A DNA stretch of 64,000 nucleotides, taken from positions 186,001-250,000 of the forward strand of contig JAUGWO010000142.1 in assembly GCA_049724395.1 (NCBI GenBank). The letters are read 5' to 3'. Position numbers and translations under genes: made by a program. Source of the stretch: Spongospora subterranea f. sp. subterranea. Its lineage: Eukaryota; Endomyxa: Phytomyxea; Phytomyxea; Plasmodiophorida. Positions 1 to 15,799 of the stretch are shown piece after piece; position 1 is the first letter of the stretch, and every line of letters starts with the position of its first letter. Under the pieces are notes generated by a model. It ran no database searches, had not been told where the DNA came from, and worked only from the letters and a program-made list of their open reading frames with translations.

Positions 1-19
1 CCGCCGTATGTAATCTAAG

Positions 20-1658
20 ATGATGCCAATTAGAGATGTGCCGGCTGAAGGTCCCATTAATGTCCGCCCTGCCCCCGACGTTGGTCATATGAAGGTTGAT
101 GGTCATTTACCCTTGGATTTTCTTCACACTTTACATTCGAACTCTAGGAAGTCCAACGAATCAGTCAGATGTATCGGGAGAAACTTGTGAAGGAGAACCA
201 TAATCATGCAATGCTCCAGTGGAAGGTGAAGTCGACTATGGCGCTTTAGGTTTGTCTGACTCTCTCAAGCTCAGGCCAGTACAATTTTACAACAAGCCGA
301 CAGAGATCGAGAGAAATATATGGAAGCTCAACGTCTACGTGTTGAGGCTGTTGAAGCAACGGTCAACATATGGGTTCATGAACTCTTGCCAGAATTTTCC
401 AAAAAGCGTAATTCCAAAAAGTGCCTTGGTTAGTGGAGTCTTTATTTTGTTCCAACTTTGCTGATATATTTTTTTAGACTTACTGTATAGAACCGGTATT
501 CCTCCTAGATTACGTTCCGTTGTATGGTCCCGGGCGATCGCCAATGGGTAATCTAAGGCCTTTTCTCTTTGCTCAGTACTGACGTTTCCCGATTAGGCTT
601 CTGATAAATACTGAGCTGTTTAGTGTATTTAGTAGTAGGGCTCAGCGAATCCATGACCAAATCGTTGCTCGTGGTCAGCAGAATGTAGAGGGCATATGCA
701 TGCATACGTTGACCAGTTTATCGGATACTTCTTTGTTTCAGGGATCATCCGCGTTAGCTGTAGGCAGAGAGAGCACCATATATTACATTGAAGTCGACTT
801 ACCCCGTACATTTCCAACACTTGCGTTCTTTCGTCGTGGTCAGCCTTTGCACAGCGAGTTACGTAATCTGCTTCAAACATATTGTTGCTATCGTCCTGAT
901 GTTGGTATGTGTCAACCGCAACATTTATTTCATATTCTCAAATTTGTCTAGGTTATGTTCAAGGAATGAGTTACCTTGCTGGAAGGTATCACCATAGTTT
1001 TTGTCGACTGATTTGCGATTCTACTGATTGGTTGCAAAATTGCAGCTTATTATTATACCTTGACCCATACATGGCGTTTACGTTGTTAGCCAACTTGTTG
1101 ATGCTTCCTTTCCTTCACGCTTTCGTCCGGATGGATACGGCGGCCATCACAGCGCAATATGCAATTCATTCCGCATTGATGCAAGCTGCGTTACCGAAGC
1201 TATATCAACACTTTTCTGACGCGGTTCTGGGTATATCCCCTCAGCTCTACGCCCTTGAGTGGTTTATTACAGTATGTTCCTTTTTGAGCCTTTTACCAGC
1301 AAGATTTGAATTTGGTTGTTTAGCTTTTCTCCAAGCGATTGAACTTGAATTGCGCTGCGCGGGCATGGGATTTAATTTTCACAGCAACACCACATGATGT
1401 AGTCATCCACAAGATAGGGATTGGGATATTATCCTGTCTTCAAGATCGCTTATTGCAGGAGCCGTTTGATGGCTGTATGCGGATTCTTAATAAGGAAGTC
1501 CAGGTACCAGTATCATCTATCAACTGTATGTTGGCGATGTGTGCTCAATATACATTTTTCAGGAGATAAGCGGTGACGCGTTAATGACCGCAGTAGCAAG
1601 TATCAGGGTACCAAGAACAATATCGACATTGTTTGATCGTGCCACTATCCATTCCTAA
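20..1658 (+). CDS. TBC1D12/14-like Rab GTPase-activating protein
   Basis: A TBC-domain protein that would accelerate GTP hydrolysis by a Rab in membrane traffic. Nine exons read in phase with eight GT...AG introns: 95-147, 226-274, 429-477, 548-596, 685-741, 905-951, 1272-1323 and about 1504-1562. They give about 407 residues. The order matches TBC1D12/14: a charged helical stretch, a WVHELLPEF segment, RTGIPPRLRSVVWSRAI, a DLPRTFP segment carrying the arginine finger, YRPDVGYVQGMSYLAG with the glutamine finger, then LFSKRLNLNCAARAWDLIF. Both catalytic fingers are therefore present. The first ATG at 20 follows an in-frame stop, so it may be the start, or an acceptor may lie there and the gene continue off the left edge. 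AATAAA overlaps the stop region at 1657. Family call is firm; the exact 5' end is not. Confidence 0.9.
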
Positions 1659-1689
1659 TAAATAACGAATGATGTACATATTGAGGTGT

Positions 1690-5671
<3,982 letters not shown>

Positions 5672-5825
5672 GATCGACAGCACACATCAACATTGTACTG
5701 GTTCATGGGTTCATGCTGAAACCTCTGGTACTTATTGTACCGTGGCGGTACCCATTTTGTCAGTCACTGGGGGCCCCTCCATCGTGTACTGCATAGTCTG
5801 CAGTCTGCACCAGAACGAGTGAACT

Positions 5826-5987
5826 CTCCGTGGCGTTACCTCCATCAACCTTGTCCCGGTGGCGGTACCCCCATCAACCTTGTGACCTTGTCCCGGTGGC
5901 GGTACCCCCATCAACCTTGTGACCTTGTCCCGGTGGCGGTACCCCCATCAACCTTTTCCCGGTGGCGATACCCCCATCAACCTTGTC
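5826..5987. repeat. tandem GC-rich minisatellite, units of 37, 37 and 29 bp
   Basis: The core CCCGGTGGCGGTACCCCC starts at 5855, 5892 and 5929, with a one-base variant at 5958. Spacings are therefore 37, 37 and 29 bp, the last unit lacking an 8-bp insert. Degenerate partial copies lie at about 5740 and 5828. The array is just upstream of the RecQ 5' end. Confidence 0.9.
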
Positions 5988-5989
5988 CC

Positions 5990-6930
5990 TGCGCCACCTC
6001 CGACTCCGATTGCTCAACAGCTTTCATCGCAATGAGAAATCATTTGCCCAGTGTTTTCTACTTCGATGATCGGTTGTTTTCTACTAGCCACAGGTCTGGC
6101 AGCACACAACAGCCTCACATCCGATTTTGTTTCCTGTTTCTTCGTTCAACCTTCAAGTTCCTCATCTTCTTCGTTCAACCTTCAAGATCCTCATCGCTTC
6201 TGCTGGGGTCGTGGCCAAAGAATCCTTTGGCGCATTGAAGCTTGGGCAAGCTCCTGTAGAGTTTTTCCTTTTTTTTGCTTCAATTTTGAGGCAAACGGCG
6301 AGCACATATATAACAAATCGCTTGGCTTGTATAGTGGTCATACTTCTCGCCGTGTTTCAAAGATAGAATCCCTGCATTCAGTTAATCCTCTATTCCTTCA
6401 TGGTCGCTTTCACCCATATGGCTAGGTAGGTCAAACGCGAAACGGATTTATTCAAGTCTTCACCCGCGTTGGTCGGATTTTATATTTTCACTGTATCGTT
6501 CTTGGTCGCGTTTACTCTCTGAACACGCCTCTACAGCCAAGTCGTATTCCCGGTTCCACATATTTCTATGATTGCTTTCAGGTACGTTAGGCCCAGGAGC
6601 ACGGGCAAGAACGCCTTTAGGGGACACGAACTCATATGTTTATGTCATAAGATCTACGCTTTACGTCGCTCAGCAGTCTGATCTGAAACAATGGGTCGTG
6701 ACTCGTGTGAGGTTTGCAATTTCCCGACTCACCAAAACCCAAAAACCCGTTGGGAAAGCTTTTACGGAAGATTAGTAAACCGGATCAAGTTGTTTCCTCA
6801 CAACAGGCTATTTTTTCAACGAGGTTGCCTCAACCTTTGACTGTTCAACGATTGTATCTCTTCGGTATTCTGATTTCACACGAACGCGTTAACACTGGTA
6901 TCTGGATGATCGAAAATAGATGATGTTTAA
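5990..6930. other. intergenic stretch, no supported gene
   Basis: Short open frames here are low in complexity, partly made by a direct repeat of CTTCGTTCAACCTTCAAG near 6142 and 6170. None has a recognisable domain or convincing splice structure. An ATG at about 6691 opens a 49-codon frame with a CEVC motif, but nothing around it supports a gene. Confidence 0.5.
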
Positions 6931-6935
6931 TATTC

Positions 6936-7295
6936 TTAATAAGCATGTAAACCATGTCCAGTATGGGGATCATGATGAACGCCATGATGGCCATCGTGAT
7001 GTTCGTTATGTCCACCCATGTCCTCAATCTCCTCGCCGACCATGTGGAAGTCTTCTTCGGCCTCAACGAACGCGTTTGGCTCGTGATGATCGTGATGGTG
7101 CCCAGTTCGCCCAGCGATTCGGTGATGAATCATGTCGAACGTGGGGGTCATTGGTGTCAGCGAGAGCGGGACCGGCTTCTTGAATGTTGTCGCTGCTGCT
7201 GCTGGGGGCGGTGGGGGTGGAGGCGCTTGCGACAATACTGCAATGAGTAGCCCAAGAAAAACTGCTATCGCAAATTGGCTTGACATGATTGACAT
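6936..7295 (-). CDS. small secreted proline- and histidine-rich protein
   Basis: A single uninterrupted frame of 119 residues from ATG 7295. It begins with a clear signal peptide (MSIMSSQFAIAVFLGLLIAV), then a run of seven prolines after SQA, a short alanine run, a middle region with no known fold, and a C-terminal half very rich in histidine (GRTGHHHDHHEP, GGHNEHHDGHHGVHHD). Histidine clusters of this kind commonly bind zinc, copper or nickel; that role is inferred from composition only. The protein is probably exported through the secretory pathway. No family was recognised. A possible poly(A) context follows the stop. A shadow frame of similar length on the opposite strand lacks a signal peptide. 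Confidence 0.6.
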   Translation of the reverse strand: MSIMSSQFAIAVFLGLLIAVLSQAPPPPPPPAAAATTFKKPVPLSLTPMTPTFDMIHHRIAGRTGHHHDHHEPNAFVEAEEDFHMVGEEIEDMGGHNEHHDGHHGVHHDPHTGHGLHAY

Positions 7296-7299
7296 TGTG

Positions 7300-8690
7300 A
7301 TCAAACAATCACTTTCAAGAATGAAAATAGAAACCCTTGTTGATATGGCTTAGTGGAATTTCGTTTCCGGATGTCGGCAAGGACAATTGACTCATGATAT
7401 TTGAGCAACAGCCGGGACTGACGATGCATGTGTCACGCCTTCTTCCGGCTCTTTGTATATGCGGAGCTGCATCGATGGACTGTTTACCGGTCAATGCGTC
7501 TCGAGACGCTTTTTACACATAAAATCGTTGATGGCGCCAATTTGAAAGCTCTTCTACTGACGGAAAAAAGGTCCAATTTTTGACGATTTTCTGCGATTCG
7601 AGAGGGGAAATGAGGTTAAAGGCAGCTTGTGTAGCTTGAGCTCCTTATACGAAGAAAATGAAGCGAGGTTGTTTTCAATCTGGAGCAGGGCATTCAACTC
7701 AGCAGTTAAAAAAAATCGAAAGCCAATGGCGACAGAGAGCGGAAGTCGTGCCGGCAACTGTGGTCTAGCCGCGTGTTGAAAAACATGAAAACCGACTTCC
7801 GTTTGCCATTGGCCTTCATTGCAATTCAATTCAACCTGCTGAGTTGAACGCCTACTACATATATCGCCCTTTCCAAATTAAATGCAAGCAACCTCGCTTC
7901 GTTTTCTTCATTTCCGGACCTTAAGCTATGGTGAAACGAGAGAAGACCGTTCTTCAAGAGTTGGACTGCGTTCGTCAACGGCTGGACTTAAACGGTTGAA
8001 TTCGTTTTTGCTTTTGAGGAGTTTGACCGAAGGTCCTGTCGAAGTGATGGTCGCCTTGTGCATTTGCCGGAGATCGCTAATATTTCTTTAGAAAGGACGA
8101 GCAAGGTTTTCCCACTCAAGAGAACAGCTCAACGGCCTTGTCGAATAAAGCCTAACATCATGCATGTTTAGATCTTTGGACTGGAAGAACTTTGTAAGAT
8201 TCTGGAAAAGTTGCTCGATAAGAATTTCAACCTCAGCATTACGGCTTGGGGATAGATGAAGAGTGCCTGAATGGAGCTCGTCCACTTAAACTATCGTCTG
8301 CGACCTCTTTTTGAATCAGCAATCCGCAAAATTCCCAAATCAAATCTTGAGCAACGTATTGCAATTTACCGCTTCGGCGAGCAAATGCAGCGCTCATGTC
8401 AAAATTGTGGCGTTTCTGATTGTATGCATTTTTTAAAATAAACGAAATATGAACAAAATGGTTGAGCCTTTGAGTTTTTTCAAGCAACCGAAGATTCAAG
8501 CCAGTACATCGACTGTAGATGTATTCGTCCGCAATCTATGCGAAAGGTTTTTTAGTTTACCGAAAATGGCATTGCCTGATTTCGGCAAGAGTTCAAACCC
8601 TGCTCATCTCGAAATGCAAATGTTTCGAAATTGAATGGGCACTCTTGGGAATTGAACCTATTCATTCTGAACTAAACACATCAATTTTGA
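7300..8690. other. gene-poor stretch with an inverted repeat
   Basis: No gene is supported. A short inverted repeat is visible: the segment at 7658-7678 (GAAAATGAAGCGAGGTTG) reappears in reverse complement at about 7887-7906. The open frames of 60-90 codons lack domains, and most lack a convincing start. Confidence 0.45.
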
Positions 8691-8985
8691 TTGGATACTG
8701 CCTTTGCCTGGGTCCTTCGCACCACCAACCTCCCGCTCCTGGTTGCATCTTCCTCGCTGACGACTTCGCTTCGTGTTGTCTTCGACCCGTTCCCTAACAG
8801 ATATTCAGAATGAATCCTTTGGACGAATCCTGCTGGAGTTATTCGGAACCTGAGTTATTCCCCTGAAGAGGGAGCAGCCCTTAACGTCACCGTCGAAGAA
8901 AGACAAATATACACGAAGCGAAGTCGTGATCGATCCAACGACCGGTTGCTGGTGGGAAAAACCGAGATGAGGACAGTAGCAAATC
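8690..8985. repeat. imperfect inverted repeat with about 100-bp arms
   Basis: The left arm (about 8690-8785) contains GACTTCGCTTCGTG. The right arm (about 8885-8985) contains its complement CACGAAGCGAAGTC. Flanking matches include CCACCA...GGTTGC against GGTTGCTGGTGG. Arms are diverged. The roughly 100-bp spacer carries one copy of the direct repeat described separately. Confidence 0.6.
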
Positions 8986-9150
8986 AAGATTGATGTATCT
9001 AATGAAAGAGATAAGTATTAGGAAAGGTATTAAAAAAACGAATTCTTCGGACGAATCCTACTTGAGTTCTTCGGAACCTGAATTATTCCGCGCCATAGTA
9101 TTGGTTGGCGTGGTTTGTTCCTGACAAGGGAGCAGCCTTTGACATTACCC
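8806..9150. repeat. diverged direct repeat, two copies of about 80 bp
   Basis: Copy one at about 8815-8885 and copy two at about 9043-9140 share GGACGAATCCT, GAGTT..TTCGGAACCTGA, TTATTCC and GGGAGCAGCC. Copy two has an extra segment of about 30 bp. They look like remnants of a dispersed repeat family. Confidence 0.6.
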
Positions 9151-9159
9151 CCTTCTTGG

Positions 9160-9985
9160 AATCTTGATTTTGGTGATGTTAGGACCCGGTTTATCTGGAT
9201 GCTCTTGATGCTTGAGTCTTTGCGTGGGCCCAAAGAGTTTTGGCGAATTTCCAAGAACGTTCAGTGGGTCCAGGTCCGCAATCAATCAAACCCTGGAGCT
9301 CATTTTATAAATACCTTGTCTAGCCCTCAAGCTGCATTGGGTGGTGGCTGATGACGGTTCGAGATGGTGTTGGGTCTGTATGGCTCTAAATTGAGAAACA
9401 CGAAACACATCGTGACGTCTTGACTGTTTGCCGGAAGTCGTAATCGAAAGGCCACTGGATTGATGATGTCGACAATTGAGAAGGCCTTAACATCTTATGA
9501 ATATCAGGAATACATTTCCTATAGTGCAATTATCATTGCCAAAGCTTGCTTCCCTTATCAGAATTTCAGGATTATTTCAAGGCCGCACTAAACGCAGCTT
9601 GGAGACTCTGATCAAAAGTGAAGCGACATGCACGCTTGGTTTCGATATCTCTCGACGCGCTGTTCGCGCCGCTACAGCGCGTATTGAAAACGAATTTTCT
9701 CGAACATCAACAAAACCAGCAAAATACAGGGTTTGGTTGGTTGGGCGTGTCTATCCGATCGCCTCAACACGCGTGTCGATACGCAGTCTGACATGAAGCG
9801 AAACATTTATCCGTCGCGATCTGTTGATCTTGATGAGTGGTGTGATCCCAAAGGGCTGCGCCGTCTGCGGGTCTTTCAAAGCCCTAATGAAGGACTATTG
9901 AAGGAAAACCCGATCCAGAGCAAATAAGGGCAGGTAGGCAGGCAGCCGAAGGCAGGGGAACTCATTATTCGGCGCTGTCGATATC
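9160..9985. other. upstream region of the Sec16 gene, nothing firm
   Basis: A frame of 99 codons begins at 9497, but it has no recognisable domain. The rest probably holds the Sec16 promoter and leader. No TATA or other motif stands out. Confidence 0.4.
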
Positions 9986-9991
9986 CTGCCA

Positions 9992-12900
9992 ATGACAGAA
10001 CCAACCCTCTCTGACACAGCAGACCATGCTGGAGATGGGAACGCGCCCATGAATAGGAATGCGTCGTCGCTGTTATCGGAAGGTAACTTAGTGGTCTTAT
10101 ACTTGGCGTGAATTCATTTGCCAGCGTCAATGATGTCAGACTTTCTGAATGATATAGCGTGTGAGGACGACCCTAATCTACAATCCGGTTTCGAACCTGG
10201 CGATCAAACGGCTTTTAGCACTACTTCTTCATCAGCTAACCGACTAGTATCATCGGTATGTTATATAAACTTTTTGTTTCACAAAATGGTGCTAATGTCC
10301 AGTGAATCAGCCTTCTACCTCTCATCATGCGCCGTCAACGCCAACACCCCCAACTACAGATTTTCAGCTTACTCAATCTGAAACCTTCGGGTCATATTTC
10401 AATAATGTATTAACTGATGATGGGGATGACCTTTTCCTTCCCAATGGCGAACGAGGTTCCAACGACAACGGCTATGTCCCTTCGACGTGGTCCCAGGCGC
10501 TTAATGATCAGAGTGTGGCCCCAGAACAGGAAAATTGGGGCTACACTGATTATTCTACCTTCGGAACAGTACGTGTTCCTATGATCGTAACTGGTTGTTG
10601 ATTTGATTATAGATCTCGTTTAGGTCAGCAGAGATGGAATCACAGGGCCGGGTGCCGACATGTTTCATTCGGAACCACTTGAGGCGTCATCAAACGATAT
10701 TAGTGATTACTTCCGTCCGGCAAAATGTTATTTGAAGAAACCCTTTTGAAAATGAACAAATTTTGTAGGCCAAGATGTCAGCCCGCTGCATAGTTCCGAC
10801 GGCACGTTAAATTTCAGTATCAGTCAGCATATGCAACAAGTTGATAGTGTGGCTTTTTGTCAGATTCCTGGCTCTTATAATCATTCTTAGGCCTCGGAAT
10901 TCCAGGATCCATCCGAACGAAATAGTTATTTCGAGATGCATGGTGATGAGCTGAACAATAGTGTACGTGTCAATTTTTATTGATAGTTATTCTGATATGT
11001 CTTAGGTTGCTGCTGGATTTTCATCGGAAGGACTTACCGAATATGCAGACCCATCAAGGCCTCTTGAACGCCATTTCAGAGAGTATCAATATGAATCGTA
11101 TTCGAGCCACTTTGATACACAAACCTCGCATGTTGCTGCTGCTGAATATGGCGACCTTGGTCCACTTGACTATTACCAGAACGATTCATATTCAGAAAGT
11201 TTTGCAACAAATCAAGACAGTTATGGTTTGGCACCAGACAACCAAGTGCCACATTACTATCATCCAGATCATCTCAGTAGCATGAATCATGGCCATATAG
11301 AATCGCAGTATGTCAACGACGACTTTAGTTTGTCGCATTCGGAAGATGTTGCAAACATAAGTCCTGATCATATACGATTGTCAACTGCTGCCGCACATCG
11401 ACAGAATCCAAGCCACAGTTTACGCAACAAATTGCCTCAGTTTGCTGACGTTGACATTCACCGAGCAGGGGATCAACCACCCTGTCCATTACCTGTTTCT
11501 AAATCTCATCCGTCTAATACTACTTATCGGGCCCCTGATCCGCATCCTATTATGTGCTTTGCCTTCGGTAAATCATTGCTCCTCACATTGTGTAGATCTT
11601 GATGTTTTCCAGGGGGGAAAATAGTCACGACATTCGTTAAAGCGTCTCGTCATCAAAAGGATCATGGAGCCGAATTGAAGTGCGTCGGTTTCGTTTTTTT
11701 GTTACGTATTAGTAATTCATTTATTCAGGTTGGGTTTTCATATGAAATCCTATCCAGGGCCGGTCCGATGTAGACCCCTTAAGAACATCCTTACAAACAC
11801 TCTTTTTGGTGATGTTATATCTTCATTCTGCGGTTTGTCGTTCGAGCCAATGTTGCTTTGGCTCAGTGTCTCATTATTTTTTAGGTCCATTAACATCGTC
11901 TTCTAAAATTGTCAAGCTGCTTGAGTCACGCTCATCATCTCGTGAACCATCTTGTTTGTTGTGGCAATTGGTTTCCAACCTTGCTCATAATAAGGGCATC
12001 TTCAATGGTGCTCAGGTTGCCTCTAGAAATATCTTTGTACGGGTGTCGTATTTATTGTTTTCCAGGTATCATCAACGTTGACTGGGGATGTACCTCATTC
12101 TAGTGGCGATGTGTGGCTTGGTGGTAGCCAATCGGATGCTGGCTCTCCTTGTCTTCCCCATCCAGTTAGTTACCCTAAGCCTCAAAACGATGATATCACA
12201 GAAATTCAGCGTTATGTAATCGCCGGTCAGCTCGCTCAGGCTTGCGAATTTGCATCTTCCAAAGGTTTAATGTGCAATGCTACTTTTATCCAGCTTTCGC
12301 TGAGATCTATGCAACGTAGGACTTTGGTCTCATGCATTGGTTATTTCTTCGTACTGTGATCCCAAGCTGCATCAGACAATCATTGTAAGGTATCGCGACT
12401 CTTTCCTAACTTCTGGCAGCCCACTGCACACTATATATGGGTACGATCTGGTATCTATTATGAAATTGGATTCCCATCCTCTTGGTGGTATTATAGAGTT
12501 ATCGCCCAAACTCCTGTAAATTCTATTGAGTATTGGAGGCAAAATCTTGCTGCATTGTATAATCTACCAAGGTCGCAAAATGCAATTATTCAGGTATCGT
12601 CGGTTTATAATGTACTGTTTGCGCGCCTGTAACTGTGGTTCAATATTCTTCAGCTTGGAAATATTTTGTTATCCAATGGTGATATCATTGGAGCGCATTC
12701 ATGCTTTATTCTGTGCAGTCATCTTGGTATGCTGTAAATGTGTATATGTACTGATTTGCTGAAATATCACTGCTTCTCAGAAAACCTCTCGCTGCTGGGC
12801 TGTTCCACCCCATTGAACAAGACATTTCAGTGCTTATCTCCTGCCAGTCTTCAGTTAACTGAGGTGTATGAACATTCTAGTAAGTCCGTTCGCGTCTGAT

Positions 12901-14082
12901 TGCAACTTAGTTTCTCATTGCGATTATCAGTCCGACGTCATGATAACAAATTTGTCCTGATCCCGCTGATATCCCATAAATTCTCCTACGCCTGTCTTTT
13001 GATTGATCTAGGATATATCGCTGACGCAGCTGATTATGTCGCCACTGTTATCCGTGCCATTACTCAATGTGAAATGCAAAATCGGAAACTGTTCAATAGC
13101 GACTATTGCACCGCGATTCGACACATTGAACAACGATTAAATCGGTTGACGCAAGGAGGTATTCGACAGAATGGGCGATTCCCCATTTATGAGAGCTGAT
13201 CTGGTCATAGGTGGTAAAATCGAAAAAGCCAGTGTGTTAGGATCTTTATTCGACAACATTTCTCGCCTGTTAATCGGTAAAGATGAGGAACACAAAGGTG
13301 CACCGGCAACGGCAACTCGGCCAGCGGTGTTCAATTCAAACGTAACTGCCCATCCTGAGAAGCCTGTAGCACAGCCACCAGGCCCGTGGCACATTTGCTA
13401 CATATTTTCTCCGGTTGCTGATTTTTTATTCAGTTCCCGAAAACACTGGTGATGTTAATACGGATGAAAACATTCTCACGAAACTCTCTGGATTTTTCAA
13501 GAAGAGAACAGGTACATCACCTTCGTCAAATGCCGATTTTGAAGATGATAATGAAGAAAAATTCGTATGGGACCCCGTCAGTAACAACTGGGTAAATCAA
13601 TCATTCGGGATATCGCAAACGATTCCTAAGCATTTTTTTGTAATCAAGATTTCAAATGTTGTTGGCGCTCCTGTTCCGCTGGCCGATTCGACTCCAGCTA
13701 GAGTCCCACCCCCTCCATCACGGCGATCTCAGGCATCTGCGCACCCAATGCCACGTAATCCAGTAGAAAGAACCAAGATTGCGTCGAGATATGCTCTTGA
13801 TCATGCAATCAAACCTGCTCCTGGTAAATCACATCGCATATTTTAAAAATGTAACTGTGTCTCACCTGGTTTTGTGCAGAGGTGACCCCGCCTGCAGCAA
13901 CGGTTTCATCAGTGGTTCCCAGGCAAGCTACAGCAATGAATGTGCCTGCTGTGGGTCCTCCGAGTCGCCCCATTCCTGGCCGAATGGTAGGACGCCGGGC
14001 TCCTCCTTTTCCTAACCAGGTTAGCCAATTTTTTTCTGCATATATTTGCTTACTGACTGAGTAATAGTAGAGAAATGTCTAA
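9992..14082 (+). CDS. SEC16: Sec16, COPII coat scaffold of ER exit sites
   Basis: A large peripheral ER protein that organises COPII budding sites by binding Sec13 and Sec23. Exon 1 from ATG 9992 splices at about 10082 into an acidic, low-complexity N-terminal region. The central conserved domain begins near 11540 with a PHPIMCFAFGGKIVT-type start and continues through GFHMKSYPGPVRCRPLKNIL. The helical ACE1-like region follows, with ITEIQRYVIAGQLAQACEFA and later SHKFSYACLLIDLGYIADAA and VLGSLFDNISRLLIGKDE. The C-terminal part has EKFVWDPVSNNWV and proline-rich PPPPSRRSQ and PGRMVGRRAPPFP stretches. Introns of about 50 nt are frequent. The last intron (about 14021-14070) is inferred; without it translation would stop at 14064. 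Length and domain order fit fungal Sec16. Confidence 0.82.
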
Positions 14083-14274
14083 ATCAATTATTTTATAAAT
14101 CTATCGAACTCTGCAATATAAGATGATATACTAATTTGTGATACTACTGTTCGTCGGGTACAATTTCGGCAGTGCTTAAGATTCACCGCATGTTTCGCAC
14201 TTGCAGAAAACAAATTGAAGATACCTTGTAGCCCTCTACAGTAGTGGGGTAAGAATCAAAATCTAGGATATTTA

Positions 14275-15796
14275 CAGCAAAATTTCATAAAACACGGTTT
14301 TTATTACCCAAATATCTAGAATGTAGATTTCAAAAAATAATCCACAAACACGGTATCGTTAGGTACAGTACAAAAGATTTGTATGGAAATGAAAAACGGT
14401 TTTACTACGTCGTTTTCGCCCTGGGTTATTCACTTACTTTGGTGCCGACTTGCCTGACATAGGATTGCAATGGCATCATTGATTTTACAAATTGTAAATA
14501 TTGTTGTTTTCGGGAGAAATGAAATATTCGCGAAGAAAACTGCGTCACTTGTCCGGGCTGCGCTGAAATTTCGCAGCACTGCATTTGGTCATCCACATCC
14601 TGTATAATCTCTTCAGAGCATAACCTCGACGACGGAGCATACCACGATTGTCGAATAAAACTTCGTCGAGAAACGTCAACGTTGCATGCGTCCAATCAAT
14701 TGCTTTCAGCTCGTTGAAAAATCGAATTATATCTTTGCGGCTGATCTGGATTGCACAACGCTCTATGTACTGCAATACGAGCGTAGATTTCATCAATGAC
14801 AAGCAACGAACCTCAATCATCGTACCTTGTAAGTTAGTTTATTCTCCGACATAATCCTCCAAACACTGGGAACGCTGATATTTACCCCCCATTCAAGAAT
14901 GAAAGCATGTCGTGTTTCATCTAGGAATGATAACGGATGTTTCAAGATAAATTCAAAAATCCATTTGCGTTGCTGGGGCGAGGATTTCGGGTTTGATCGC
15001 TGGGATGAACGACGATAAACCTCACCAGTTTCTTGGTACCGGTTGATCCATCGGCTAATGGACCCATTGCCTTTTCTGAAAATCGTGGCAATCTTTGCAA
15101 CCGTGAGCCCCAAAAAGAAATAAGCGTAGATTGCATGCATTTTTGTATTTGATGATGCATGCTGGCCATCAATTGCAGCGCATAGCCCTGCTTGTCGTGC
15201 ACCGACCATGGTGTCAGGTCGAGAACAGGATACAACAGGGACGCAAGGGTTGATCAGTTTATTATTAAACAAAAGATCAAACACGATGGAATCATTGATA
15301 GGAAAATGTCTGAAAATGTAGTCTTTGACCACGTTACCGCATGTTAACTGTTGCCGTAGTCAGCGATATTTGATGAGGGGGCCTCTCTCAAGAATCGCGG
15401 AGTGCGACTTTGAATCATCGCAGTGTTCCATTTGAACTAAGAATCGCAGTATTGTTTTCGTTAAATGTGTTTTCCATCAAAATTTTGATACTCTGTGTGT
15501 CGTCAATTAGATGACCATTCGAGCAAAACCTAACCATATCCGATTTCCCTTTTTTCTCAGAAGCATCGGCGAGCTATGATTGATTCCACCAGTCCCATCC
15601 AGAATAACCAGTGAAATATTCTTGGCTGATTGCTTGGTAGTTTCCTGGATGAGACTTTACCGCCGCTGCTTCTGGGACATAAACTATGGTTAGATGCCTT
15701 CAAAATGTTTGTGATTTGTTAAGTGGAGTTACGAAACGTACTTTACACAGACACATCCAATTTTTGTAAAAAACTGTGTTTTATGACATTTTGCTG
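14275..15796. mobile_element. Tc1/mariner-like DNA transposon with TIRs and TA target duplication
   Basis: The termini form inverted repeats of about 30 bp with two mismatches: left CAGCAAAATTTCATAAAACA from 14275, right the complement of CAGCAAAATGTCATAAAACA ending at 15796. Both are flanked by TA (14273-14274 and 15797-15798), the usual Tc1/mariner duplication. Total length is 1522 bp. It encloses a decayed transposase on the minus strand and sits about 190 bp downstream of Sec16. Confidence 0.85.
14436..15209 (-). pseudogene. decayed Tc1/IS630-type transposase
   Basis: The frame from ATG 15209 encodes an HTH DNA-binding part (GLTVAKIATIFRKGNGSISR then INRYQETGEVYRR) and a linker ending ENKLTYKVR. 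A frameshift near 14826 moves the reading to IEVRCLSL...SRKDIIRFFNEL and the first catalytic aspartate in FLDEVLFDNRGMLRRRGYAL. That frame stops at 14545, and the remaining sequence to the left TIR is too short for the second D and the D/E of a full DDE domain of about 340 residues. The copy therefore looks frameshifted and internally deleted, and not autonomous. The family call rests on the FLDEV...NR...RRGYA pattern shared with fungal and oomycete IS630-Tc1 transposases and on the TA duplication. Confidence 0.75.
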
Positions 15797-15799
15797 TAA

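Noticed and set aside
5735-6238. Plus frame of about 167 codons across the minisatellite
   Set aside because: It is open only because the repeat units lack stops; it has no ATG at its start and no domain.
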